The notes: generated by a model not told the origin, from the sequence alone. Counted from the first letter of the stretch, positions 1 to 7,740 are shown. The stretch is 13,350 nt of DNA from Acidobacteriota bacterium (GCA_021778815.1 JAJYBW010000042.1:1-13350); one strand, 5' to 3'. Translations and numbers: made by a program.

Positions 1-1
1 T

Positions 2-994
2 GGGTGCCGGCCGTGCTGGAAGGTTTTTGCCGCGGAGGTGGATGGCGAGATCGATGCGGAGACGATTGCATTTCGGCTGGTGCCCGCCATTGCGGCCTCT
101 GGACGGCTGGATTGGGCGGAGGTGGGTTTTCGGTTTCTAATCGCAAAATCGGATGAGGAAGCCGCAACTTGCTGGAACCAACTGAAGCGCGAGAATTCTG
201 AGCGGCAATCGATTGAGCGCAGATTGCGCGCGAAAGTATTTCCGCAGGCGGCGCGGGTTGAAGGACCGGCGATCGTTTTATTTCTGGAAGACGGCCACTC
301 TGGCGTGCATGGGATTACGGCGAGCCGTGTGGTGGAAGCCTTTGGGAAACCTTGCGCTATCTTTGCGCCGCAGGGACAAGGCGCGCGGGCGACCGCGCCA
401 GCGATAGCGACGGAAACGGACTCCGGAGTGGTGACGGGACTCGCCAGCGGATCGTTTCGTTCGGTGCCTGGGATCGATGTGCAGCGCGCGCTGAAGGAGA
501 TCGCAAGCTCCTATCCAGATTTGCTGGTGGCCTTCGGCGGTCACCAGGCAGCGGCGGGCGCGACCATCCGCGTAGTGGATATGGAGCGGTTTCGGCAGGC
601 CTTTACGTTTGCGGTTGCGGAGCAAACTGGAGGAGCGGTGCCGACGGGGCCAACTTTATGGACCGATGGCGAACTCGATGCCAATGCGCATGATCTGAAA
701 AGCATTCAGGCTCTGGAGGCGATGGGGCCGTTTGGCCGCGGATTCGAAGCGCCGCTTTATTCCGGGAGGTTTCGTGTGGCGACCTATCGCGCGCTGACGA
801 ACGGGCGGCATGGACGGCTGCGGTTGGAACGCGGCAACCTGGCATTGGAGGCAGTCTGGTTTTCCATCGATACCGCGCTGGATCGGCCACCGGTCGTGGG
901 CGACATGATGGACATTGCCTATCGATTGACTCGACACGAATTTCGTGGACACGTGGAAGTGCAGGCCACGGTTGTGGCAGGAACATTGCAGTAA
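2..994 (+). CDS. recJ: RecJ-like single-stranded-DNA-specific 5'-3' exonuclease, C-terminal part (5' end outside the window)
   Basis: The frame is open from base 2, so this is the 3' portion of a longer gene. The GTG at 38 is not believed to be the true start. Numbering from that GTG, the segment ETIAFRLVPAIAASGRLD (8-25) corresponds to the RecJ core region that usually reads PRINAAGR. DGHSGVHGITASRVVE (85-100) and FGGHQAAAGATI (166-177) are the DHHA1 nucleic-acid-binding motifs. LEAMGPFGRGFEAPLY (226-241) opens the C-terminal OB-like domain. The DHH catalytic motifs would lie upstream. RecJ family members degrade single-stranded DNA 5' to 3' in recombination and repair. The motifs diverge from textbook RecJ (DGHSGVHGI rather than GWHxGVVGI, AIAASGR rather than RINAAGR), so this may be a second, RecJ-like DHH protein. 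The first seven codons read poorly in this frame (GCRPCW) and better in frame 1 (see findings). It converges on the transporter gene with 19 bases between stops. Confidence 0.82.
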   Translation, partial: GCRPCWKVFAAEVDGEIDAETIAFRLVPAIAASGRLDWAEVGFRFLIAKSDEEAATCWNQLKRENSERQSIERRLRAKVFPQAARVEGPAIVLFLEDGHSGVHGITASRVVEAFGKPCAIFAPQGQGARATAPAIATETDSGVVTGLASGSFRSVPGIDVQRALKEIASSYPDLLVAFGGHQAAAGATIRVVDMERFRQAFTFAVAEQTGGAVPTGPTLWTDGELDANAHDLKSIQALEAMGPFGRGFEAPLYSGRFRVATYRALTNGRHGRLRLERGNLALEAVWFSIDTALDRPPVVGDMMDIAYRLTRHEFRGHVEVQATVVAGTLQ

Positions 995-1013
995 GCTGCG
1001 CGTCGGATTTCGG

Positions 1014-1832
1014 CTAGCGGTCAAGCGAGCTTGAAGTCGAGACGCTGGCGTGAATTACAGCCTGCACGCTGGCAATAGGATGGAAGTTCAACGGCCGCAC
1101 GCAGAACAGGGTTCCCACCACGAGCAGCAACGCGGCCATTGCAACGCGAAGTTGGCGATTCGGCAGTCTCGGCGCAACGGCACTGCCGACCATGGCTCCG
1201 AACAGTCCGCCGAGTACCAGCTTGAACAAAAGCGCGCTGTCATAACTTCCGCTGAACACGTGCATGCCGCCGCCGACCAGTGAGAGGCAAAGCCCAAAGA
1301 CAAGATCCGTGCCGACAACCTGCGATGCGTCCAGCGTAGTCAGGCTGAGCAAAGCCAGCGTGCCGAGCGCGCCGGCCCCCGAGGATGAAAAACCGACCTC
1401 TGTGCCAATCGGCAACATTAGTGCCGCAATCCATGCGGGGTGGGTCTTTCTCGCTCGACTGGCGGCTGAAGGGCGAAGGTTTCGATACAGGTGCCACGCC
1501 GACGACGCAACAATGATGCTGCCGAGGGCGACATACAAAATATTCTGTTGGCCATGCCGCACGACGCGATGGAACAGCACCACGCCGAGAATTACTCCGG
1601 GAAGACCCCCCAACAACATCCAGCCAACCACTCGGTACACCACTTGCTTGCGCCAGACCTGAACGGGCACAACAATCATTTTTACGATGGCGGAATAGGC
1701 CAGGGCGGTGCCGACACTGAGCTCAATGGGAACATGCAGGAACAGGATCAGCAGCGGAGCGGTGATGGTGCCCGCACCGACGCCGGTAACTGCAATGGCA
1801 AACGCGATGACAAATCCAATCGCCAAGTCCAT
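1014..1832 (-). CDS. TSUP family (TauE/SafE, former DUF81) membrane transporter
   Basis: A 272-residue integral membrane protein, the usual size for the TauE/SafE family. These are inner-membrane permeases or exporters for sulfur-containing organic anions such as sulfite, taurine-derived sulfonates and sulfoacetate. The sequence opens directly with a hydrophobic helix containing the family's glycine signature (AVTGVGAGTITAPLL, 14-28). The second half of the internal duplication carries the matching GFSSSGAGALGTLALLSL (147-164). Further hydrophobic segments lie at about 70-90, 98-112, 170-190, 200-220 and 230-245. The loop at 115-132 is basic. The ATG at 1832 is chosen because the first helix starts at residue 3. 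No clear Shine-Dalgarno precedes it. No sulfur-metabolism gene lies nearby, so the substrate cannot be inferred and the gene appears to be monocistronic. Confidence 0.85.
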   Translation of the reverse strand: MDLAIGFVIAFAIAVTGVGAGTITAPLLILFLHVPIELSVGTALAYSAIVKMIVVPVQVWRKQVVYRVVGWMLLGGLPGVILGVVLFHRVVRHGQQNILYVALGSIIVASSAWHLYRNLRPSAASRARKTHPAWIAALMLPIGTEVGFSSSGAGALGTLALLSLTTLDASQVVGTDLVFGLCLSLVGGGMHVFSGSYDSALLFKLVLGGLFGAMVGSAVAPRLPNRQLRVAMAALLLVVGTLFCVRPLNFHPIASVQAVIHASVSTSSSLDR

Positions 1833-2157
1833 GGTGAGCCCGTTCTAAAAGTTTTGTCGTGAAATGGAATGCGAGACAGGCAGAGATGAACCCACGCTCG
1901 CAAGAAATGCAACCGCAGGGTTTTAGATTTCTGGAGACTGAAGAGGAGATCGTGGAACTATCGACAGTGCTCACACCCTGGGCCGGCAACGCTGCGACAA
2001 CAACAACAGCGAACCTGGAACCGACACGTCGGGGTACAGAGCTGGATAGCCATGACTTCTCTAGGATGTCGGATAGCGGTCAACATGTCAATTTGGGAGT
2101 TGCGTACCAGCCCGGGTTGACGGGGCATGATTGAATCCCAATATCGCTAGACCTCGT
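1833..2157. other. Intergenic region of 325 bases with no supportable gene
   Basis: This gap separates the transporter start from the lipoprotein stop, so it should contain the transporter promoter (reading left). No good -35/-10 pair was found. Two weak open frames exist: 91 codons on + from 1859, and 88 codons on - that run into the transporter. Neither has a Shine-Dalgarno, and their compositions look non-coding. A short stretch of CAA repeats lies near 1998-2010. A 5-bp hairpin TAGAC-CTC-GTCTA (2148-2160) overlaps the lipoprotein stop codon but has no T-tract on either strand, so it is not called a terminator. Confidence 0.6.
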
Positions 2158-3594
2158 CTACATTGATGCAATCTGCATAGCGACAAAGTTGTAGCTGCCG
2201 GCGTTGAAGAACAGGTAACCGTAGACCGCTACATTCTGGCCATTCGTAGCGGCGGTAAGGCCCTTCATCTGCGTTTGCGATGTCTGGTAAACGGTGACGC
2301 TGCTTGCTCCTGTGAGCAGGGTAAAGGCAGAACCCGATGGCAGGCTAAGCGTGAAGCCGCTGCCGGAGGCGTTGGCGACGGTCCCGCTCAGGCCCTGTGG
2401 CTCAAGCTCGAATCCGGCCGCCGTCATACTGCCCATGTTCATCATGCCACCACCCATCATGCCGCCGCCGGAGGACATGCCTCCCGAACTTGCAGCTGCA
2501 ATGTTCTGACCAGCGGCCATGTGAGACGCGTCGAACTGCGGCGTAATTGACAACCCCGACATCGACACGCCCGCATCGTCAATGCCGTAGGTGGCGCTGC
2601 CGCCCACGTTGACGGTCATGCCATTGGCCAGCAGCGAGGCCATCATACCCGCGCCGATACCATTGTCGGGAAACATCGTCATTTGTGTCACCGGACTTCC
2701 GGTGGTTGCGGTGATCATCCCGATCGACATGACCCCACCGGAGCCCATCATGGCGGTCACTGAGTTTGCCGTCCACGTTCCGCCGGGTTGCAGCGTCGCG
2801 TTCACTGTCATGATCTGGCCGCGGCTCATCATGCCCATGTTGGACATCGTCTGACCGTTCATCCCCTGGTATTGCGTGTTGCTGCCGGTCGCAAGCGACA
2901 TCGACATTCCCTGCAGCGTGCCCATGGTAAAGGTGCTGCCGGACATGCCTGTAACGTTGCCGACCAGCTGCATCATGCCGCCTTGTTCCGGCGTCGCGCT
3001 GGCATTCCCGGTGGCGGTTTCAGCGGACGCGTCAAACGTGGGAGTAAAGGTGATCGCTCCGCCAGAACCGGTCCCCACAGAAGTGGAGAGATTCAGATCC
3101 AGGTTCATCACCATGGCATTGCTTCCCACCGTGAGCGGAGTGCTTAAGGGAATATTGACCGTCATGGGCGTGGAAAACACCTGCTGCGCGGGGCTATGCG
3201 ACGATGTCATGGAAGTGACGGTCGCCGAGGACAGTGTGATGGACATCGCATTGTATGTTCCCTGCGGAATGGACTGCATCATGAGCGGAGCTACCGTCCC
3301 TCGCAGGTGCGCCAACTCCATCGTCATCGGTGAAGCGATGGTCACGGGTACGCTCGTTCCCGATGTGTTGGTGAAGCTCATCGCGCTGACGGTTACCGCG
3401 CATTCCAGGACCGAGTCCGAGGGAGTGTCGCCCATGTTCACCAGCACAGCCGTTGATGCAGCCGGAGGCGTTGTCGGCGGAGTGGAACCGGTACTCGAGC
3501 TAGAACCGCTGCCGCACCCGATTGTGCCAGCGGTTGCCATTGCGAGGATCAGCAATGTGCACCCTGCCCATCTTCCTGTTGCAGTCTGTGTCAT
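2158..3594 (-). CDS. Methionine-rich exported lipoprotein, DUF4382/DUF5666-like
   Basis: The 478-residue product starts MTQTATGRW, then a hydrophobic segment (13-22) ending at GTIGC. Cys27 is the likely lipidation site, followed by a Ser/Gly/Thr/Pro linker (28-48). Residues 49-165 resemble DUF4382: a beta-rich domain with VTVSAMSF, then LAHLRGTVAPLMMQSIPQGTYNAMSITL. Later segments resemble repeats of DUF5666-type beta domains: LVGNVTGMSGSTFTMG (210-225), GQIMTVNATLQPGGTWTANSV (259-279) and GLSGTVANASGSGFTLSLPSG (401-421). The function is unknown, and an envelope location is inferred from the lipobox. The composition is striking: about 44 methionines in the ~451-residue mature part, clustered as MGMM (253-256) and MMGGGMMNMGSM (379-390). 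The start at 3594 is preferred over an in-frame ATG at 3648 because an excellent Shine-Dalgarno lies 6 nt before it and the signal peptide begins there. The domain assignments are by eye. Confidence 0.75.
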   Translation of the reverse strand: MTQTATGRWAGCTLLILAMATAGTIGCGSGSSSSTGSTPPTTPPAASTAVLVNMGDTPSDSVLECAVTVSAMSFTNTSGTSVPVTIASPMTMELAHLRGTVAPLMMQSIPQGTYNAMSITLSSATVTSMTSSHSPAQQVFSTPMTVNIPLSTPLTVGSNAMVMNLDLNLSTSVGTGSGGAITFTPTFDASAETATGNASATPEQGGMMQLVGNVTGMSGSTFTMGTLQGMSMSLATGSNTQYQGMNGQTMSNMGMMSRGQIMTVNATLQPGGTWTANSVTAMMGSGGVMSIGMITATTGSPVTQMTMFPDNGIGAGMMASLLANGMTVNVGGSATYGIDDAGVSMSGLSITPQFDASHMAAGQNIAAASSGGMSSGGGMMGGGMMNMGSMTAAGFELEPQGLSGTVANASGSGFTLSLPSGSAFTLLTGASSVTVYQTSQTQMKGLTAATNGQNVAVYGYLFFNAGSYNFVAMQIASM

Positions 3595-3600
3595 GATCTT

Positions 3601-3607
3601 TCTCCCC
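3601..3607 (-). promoter_or_regulatory. Strong ribosome binding site that fixes the lipoprotein start
   Basis: On the minus strand the sequence reads GGGGAGA, a 6-nt spacer AAGATC, then ATG (3594). This is one of the best Shine-Dalgarno matches in the window. It places translation initiation at the signal-peptide methionine rather than at the ATG 18 codons upstream. Confidence 0.75.
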
Positions 3608-3705
3608 GGTAAACCGATGCCGAACGCTGGGCCATGAAAAATCGGCATTGGCCAACTCTCTCCATCGCCTACATAGGTAGTGTGGTCGTCGCGAAACCCT
3701 CGGTC

Positions 3706-3730
3706 AGTGACTTACGTCACTTGATGTGAC
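3706..3730 (-). promoter_or_regulatory. Array of alternating GTGAC / GTCAC half-sites upstream of the lipoprotein gene
   Basis: On the + strand three half-sites occur in a row: GTGAC (3707-3711), GTCAC (3716-3720) and GTGAC (3726-3730), with start-to-start spacing of 9 and 10 bases. The first two form AGTGAC-ttac-GTCACT, a 6-bp inverted repeat. The last two form GTCAC-ttgat-GTGAC. The array lies 112-136 bases upstream of the lipoprotein ATG. It is also downstream of the GH2 stop (same strand), but it has no T-tract and so does not look like a terminator. A transcription-factor operator is the simplest reading. The regulator is unknown, and no -35/-10 pair could be assigned with confidence. 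Confidence 0.4.
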
Positions 3731-3827
3731 ACGACACCAAATCGCAGGACAGAGCACAATCCGGATGTTGTTTCGGCGAAGGCTGGAGCGGGAGGGAGCG
3801 AGCTTTCGGTACACGGCGTGCGATGGA

Positions 3828-5678
3828 TTATCGCGCGTTGCCAACGGTACGCTGCAGATACGCCTTTTGCATTACGAAATAGGCCTGCTTTTTCTGGCCC
3901 TGGTCGGAGAGGAGTCCCTTGCGATTGTAGAAATCCTGAATGCCAGGAAGTTCGCGGAGCGGCGAGCGAAAATCGACCAGCACCCACGGACACATGCCGC
4001 GCAGGTTCGCTACGCCCCGGAGCATCTGCAACTGCTGGCGATAGACGTTGGCCTGGAACTCTTCGCTCCAGCGGGTGTCGGCGTCGGCGTGGAAGCCGGC
4101 CTTCGCGCCCGCACCAAATTCGCTGAGCAGCAGCGGCTTTGGGTAGATGGAAGTGATTTTGATGTTGGCGATTTCCTGCGGCGCGCCTTGATACCAGCCC
4201 GCATACTCGTTGAAGCTTACGACATCAAGATAGGCACCGAGCGGATCGTTCACCTGGATTTCATTTCCGTGCCGCGAAGATAGCAGCGCAGCGGTGACCA
4301 GGCGGGTGTCATCCTGCGCTCGCGCGGAAGCGATCATCGCTTGAAGAAATGTGTTGCGCGCCGGAGTCACTGGGGTTTCGTTGGCGACGGACCAAAAGAT
4401 GACGGACGCTTTGTCGCGATCGCGCCGAATGATTTCCGCGAGCTGCTGCTGCGCTTTCGCCAATACCTGCGGATTCTCAAACTCGATGGCCCAATAGACG
4501 GGCGCTTCCTCCCACACCAGGATGCCCATGCGGTCGGCGAGCCGCATCATGCGGGCGCCTTGGGGATAGTGGGGCAGACGCACAAAATTTACGCCCATCT
4601 CTTTCGCCCATCGTAAAAGCGTGGCATTGTCCTGGTCGCTGGTGGCGCGGCCGCCGCGGATGGGAGCTTCGCCGTGTATGGAGACCCCGCGCAGAAAAAT
4701 CGGCGTGCCGTTCAGCAGAATTTCGGTGCCGCGAACCTCAATGGTACGAAAGCCGATGTCGTCGGTGAGAGTATCGTGGCCCGGTCCTTTGCCGGACTGA
4801 ATCTCAACTCGATACAGCTTCGGATGGTCGGGCGACCATAACTCCAGCCCCGGCGCATGGATAGAAATCGGCGCGCGTCCAGAGGTATCTGTCGTGGCTT
4901 GCTGCACGACGCCCGCCTGCGGAATGTGCACAACGACCGCTTCTCCAGCGCCAGCACCCTGCACGTGGACGTAGCCGGAAATTTCTGTTTGGCTACCGCG
5001 CTGCAAGTGCAGATCGAAGTCGTCGATGTACTTTTCCGGGACCTGAATTAGCGAGACGTCGCGCGTCAAGCCGCCATAGTTCCACCAATCTGTTTTCAGA
5101 GTAGGGACGCCATCGCGCAGGCGCGTGTTGTCGACCGCAATCACTACAAAGTTATTGCCGCTGTGCAGCACGCTGGTCGCGTCGCAATCGAAAGGAGTGA
5201 AGCCTCCCTCATGCCGGCAAACCTTGGCTCCGTTGACAAAGACGTAGGCTCGATAATTGGCCGCGCCGACATGCAGAAACGCGCGCGTATGAGGTTTGGG
5301 AGTGTAGGCGAAATTCTTCTGGTACCAGACCACCCCTTCGTAGAAGAACAAGTCTTTGCGCTGCGAGTTCCAATCGCCGGGAACCTGGAGCGTAGGACTT
5401 TTCGCGAAGCTGTATTCGACCAGATCGCTCTTCGATTTCTGCTGGCGATTCTCGCCGTAGCCGTGGAGATTGATACTGCCGTCCGCGTTATAGAGGCCAT
5501 TGCCATAGGGATCGATGATGGCGTGCCAGGCGCCATCCAGGCTAATCGCGGTGCGATGATCGACATCAACCAACAACGGCGTAGATTGCGCGCAGAGGGG
5601 AACAGCCAACAGGGACATCGCCGCCAGCATTACTCCTTGGCTGATGAACTGCGAAAGAGACGTTCTCAGTTTGCTCAT
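3828..5678 (-). CDS. Secreted glycoside hydrolase family 2 enzyme, probable beta-glucuronidase
   Basis: A 616-residue GH2 protein with an export signal (1-30, ending PLCA-QS), so it is periplasmic or secreted. Order of domains: jelly-roll sugar-binding domain (about 35-215, with DWWNYGGLTRDVSL at 197-210), immunoglobulin-like domain (about 216-320), then a TIM barrel. The acid/base Glu is E434 in WSVANE and the nucleophile is E520 in LLSEFGAG. Residues match those known to recognise glucuronate in E. coli UidA: D197, H335 in GVSIHGEAP, Y492 in FNEYAGWY, W565, and above all the N-x-K motif N585-R586-K587 (YNRKG), which in beta-glucuronidases contacts the substrate carboxylate. The expected reaction is hydrolysis of terminal beta-D-glucuronides. 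A beta-galactosidase would lack N-x-K. The start has GGAG 6 nt upstream. It lies 79 bases downstream of the M61 peptidase gene and is separated from it by a terminator-like hairpin, so expression may depend on readthrough. Confidence 0.88.
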   Translation of the reverse strand: MSKLRTSLSQFISQGVMLAAMSLLAVPLCAQSTPLLVDVDHRTAISLDGAWHAIIDPYGNGLYNADGSINLHGYGENRQQKSKSDLVEYSFAKSPTLQVPGDWNSQRKDLFFYEGVVWYQKNFAYTPKPHTRAFLHVGAANYRAYVFVNGAKVCRHEGGFTPFDCDATSVLHSGNNFVVIAVDNTRLRDGVPTLKTDWWNYGGLTRDVSLIQVPEKYIDDFDLHLQRGSQTEISGYVHVQGAGAGEAVVVHIPQAGVVQQATTDTSGRAPISIHAPGLELWSPDHPKLYRVEIQSGKGPGHDTLTDDIGFRTIEVRGTEILLNGTPIFLRGVSIHGEAPIRGGRATSDQDNATLLRWAKEMGVNFVRLPHYPQGARMMRLADRMGILVWEEAPVYWAIEFENPQVLAKAQQQLAEIIRRDRDKASVIFWSVANETPVTPARNTFLQAMIASARAQDDTRLVTAALLSSRHGNEIQVNDPLGAYLDVVSFNEYAGWYQGAPQEIANIKITSIYPKPLLLSEFGAGAKAGFHADADTRWSEEFQANVYRQQLQMLRGVANLRGMCPWVLVDFRSPLRELPGIQDFYNRKGLLSDQGQKKQAYFVMQKAYLQRTVGNAR

Positions 5679-5701
5679 TCATGTCTCCGCGAGCATCCAG
5701 C

Positions 5702-5734
5702 AAAAACGCCGCCACCGTGGATGGGCAGCGGCGT
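5702..5734 (-). terminator. Intrinsic terminator or attenuator between the M61 peptidase and GH2 genes
   Basis: On the minus strand ACGCCGC (5734-5728) pairs perfectly with GCGGCGT (5712-5706). The stem can extend by four inner pairs (two G-U, two G-C) to 11 bp around the 7-nt loop CATCCAC, and it is followed directly by a run of five T (5706-5702). It lies 24 bases after the M61 stop. Its T-run ends 23 bases before the GH2 start codon, leaving room for the ribosome binding site but not for a separate promoter. Confidence 0.75.
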
Positions 5735-5757
5735 GATTGGCAATGCGAACACGATGC

Positions 5758-7683
5758 TTATTTCTTGGAGTGCACCGGCAACGGCTGCAAGATCTGATCC
5801 AGCATGTCGGGTGTGGAGTCGACGCGCTCCAAATGCGGATAGCGTTCGCCACCGTGATAGTCAATCTTGACGTCGCGGAAGAACGCCGTATTCTCGACGA
5901 TGAACTCAATCGGCGCCTGCGCGGTTTTGGAATTGCGAATGGCGTCGTGCATCAATGCGTCGGTGTAGGCACGTCCATTGACAGCGACGATTTTCATCCC
6001 CGGACCTAAGCCCGCCTTGAATGCCGGCGAATCAAAGAGCACATCGCTCATCACGCCCTGATGCGACAGATGCAGGCCGAGCGAATACCAGGCATCGACG
6101 CCTCGCAGCGTCTCCATGGATTCCGCGATCGAGTTGGGCGTGTCCGAATAGGTGAGGCGATAGCCGCCGTTTTCAATCCCGCCCAGTGGGGCATGGTTTT
6201 CTTTGGTCGTCAGCTTCTCTGTCAGAAATCCCGCCCAATCGTACGGCTGCACCGCGTTTAGATTGTTCACGACATCTTCAAACGTGTAGGGCACGGTGAT
6301 CGGGCCAGTATCGCCGTTCAGCCCGAGGAAGCGCACGCAGAAGTCGTTCAGCGACTTCTTGCCGTGACTTTGCTGACGAATGATGGTGTCGACCTGCAGC
6401 CAGAGTAACTCGCCCTCAGGATAATAATCGACGCTGCGACGCCAATTGCCCCATTGGCCGCTGGTTTCATACAAAGTTTGCGCCGCGGTAGCTGTGTCCT
6501 GCAGGTCTCGCCAGGTACGGCCAGGTCGATTGTCGAGATTGGCGGCCGAGTTCGCCAGCGCTTCGCGATATTGATCGTCGGTCCATAGACCACTCCGGGC
6601 CGTCAGCACGTCGCCGAGATATTCCGTCAGGCCTTCATACACCCACAGAAGGTCCCCCTTCATCGGAGTTTGAAAATCAGGCGAGAGCAATCCTTCGGGT
6701 CGACGATATTTTCCATTCCACGAATGAGTAAATTCATGCGGAAGCAGTCCGGCTTCCAACACATCCAGATTGGGATCGAGGAAAGTCTTCTCCGGCACGC
6801 GATCGTCGTTCGACTGATGATGTTCCAGGCCGAAATGCGCAACCTGGTCGCTCAACGTCATCAGGAAGTGATAGCTGCCGTAGTGGTGCGACTGGTATAC
6901 CGCGCTGGCCTGGCGCACCAGATCGTTAAATCCCGCGAGCATTTGCGACGGAACTTCCAGGTCTTCCGGACCGTCGGCGGCGAGGTCGAGATAATGCTTG
7001 GGCGAAACCTCCGGTGCCAGGGGAATCTCGCGAAAATAGCGGCCTGACAGGACGGGAGAGTCCACGAGCTCGTTCAGCGGGACGGCGGCGAAATGAGTGG
7101 TCGTACCTTCTGTGCCGGTGGTTGTCAGCGCGGTGGCGAACTTCCAACCCGTGGGCAACGTAACGCTGGGGGTGACCTGAACGTCCTTCGCGGAAGCGAC
7201 CTGTGGCCACAGCATCACTTCATTCCAGCTGATCATGGCGAGATTTTCGCTGGTGGAGGCGCCGGCGGAAAAGCCAACCGGTCCGGCGGTCGCCAGAAAG
7301 TCATCGTGAACATGCAGCTCGGTTACGCCCTGCGGGACATGCACGTGAAGCTTGAACATATCAATGCTGTCGCGCACCCAGGGCAGCGTCTGGCCGTTGG
7401 CCTTGATCACGATGCCAGCCAGGTCGCCGATGGGACCGGAGGCTTCATGCTCGCCGGGAATCCACTTCGCGTAGACCAGGGTCAGATCGCCAGGCTGCAC
7501 TGGGATGACAAGGTCCGCGTGCAACATTTTGCGGGGTGCGTCGGTGGCATCGACAGTGACGGTGATGGGTGTCGCTGAGGCTGCCTGCGCAGGCGCTGCT
7601 GTGGCGCCCTGTGCAGCGCTGATGCGTGGAAATGCCGCTGCCAAGGCAAAGGCGACCATGGCGAAGGAAATGTTTAGGCGCAT
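5758..7683 (-). CDS. Exported M61 family zinc metallopeptidase with C-terminal PDZ domain
   Basis: A 641-residue protein with a signal peptide (1-25, MRLNISFAMVAFALAAAFPR then ISAAQ-G). The N-terminal beta-rich domain (about 38-225) is typical of the glycyl aminopeptidase-like M61 family. The gluzincin core follows: HEFTH (316-320) gives two zinc-ligand histidines and the catalytic Glu317. E350 in WVYEGLTEY is the expected third ligand, 30 residues later. SWNGKYRRPEGL (321-332) is the characteristic extension after HExxH. A PDZ domain at about 532-605 contains SPAFKAGLGPGMKIVAVNG. The expected role is peptide cleavage in the periplasm or outside the cell. The frame is open for 88 more codons upstream, but the ATG at 7683 is chosen because AGGAG lies 4 nt before it and the signal peptide begins there. 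A perfect TATAAT sits about 60 bases upstream. An intrinsic terminator follows the gene. Confidence 0.9.
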   Translation of the reverse strand: MRLNISFAMVAFALAAAFPRISAAQGATAAPAQAASATPITVTVDATDAPRKMLHADLVIPVQPGDLTLVYAKWIPGEHEASGPIGDLAGIVIKANGQTLPWVRDSIDMFKLHVHVPQGVTELHVHDDFLATAGPVGFSAGASTSENLAMISWNEVMLWPQVASAKDVQVTPSVTLPTGWKFATALTTTGTEGTTTHFAAVPLNELVDSPVLSGRYFREIPLAPEVSPKHYLDLAADGPEDLEVPSQMLAGFNDLVRQASAVYQSHHYGSYHFLMTLSDQVAHFGLEHHQSNDDRVPEKTFLDPNLDVLEAGLLPHEFTHSWNGKYRRPEGLLSPDFQTPMKGDLLWVYEGLTEYLGDVLTARSGLWTDDQYREALANSAANLDNRPGRTWRDLQDTATAAQTLYETSGQWGNWRRSVDYYPEGELLWLQVDTIIRQQSHGKKSLNDFCVRFLGLNGDTGPITVPYTFEDVVNNLNAVQPYDWAGFLTEKLTTKENHAPLGGIENGGYRLTYSDTPNSIAESMETLRGVDAWYSLGLHLSHQGVMSDVLFDSPAFKAGLGPGMKIVAVNGRAYTDALMHDAIRNSKTAQAPIEFIVENTAFFRDVKIDYHGGERYPHLERVDSTPDMLDQILQPLPVHSKK

Positions 7684-7740
7684 AGAGCTCCTGAAATGAT
7701 CGACGTGCAGACGAAGCAACAGTGTAATCCAGCGCGTCGT

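Noticed and set aside
1021..1034. Perfect inverted repeat TCAAGC-GA-GCTTGA near the convergent recJ and transporter ends
   Set aside because: It lies inside the transporter coding region with a 2-base loop and no T-tract, so it is not supported as a terminator.
1859..2134. 91-codon + strand open frame in the gap between the transporter and lipoprotein genes
   Set aside because: No ribosome binding site, a low-complexity Thr run, no recognisable motif, and it competes with another equally weak frame on the other strand.
2876..3637. 253-codon + strand open frame antisense to the lipoprotein gene
   Set aside because: It is a shadow of the Met/Gly/Ser-rich minus-strand gene, with no ribosome binding site or domain. 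The minus-strand frame has a lipobox and a strong SD.
5163..5870. 235-codon + strand open frame across the GH2 start and the terminator
   Set aside because: It is antisense to the conserved N-terminal part of the GH2 protein and to the M61 3' end, and it has no family resemblance.
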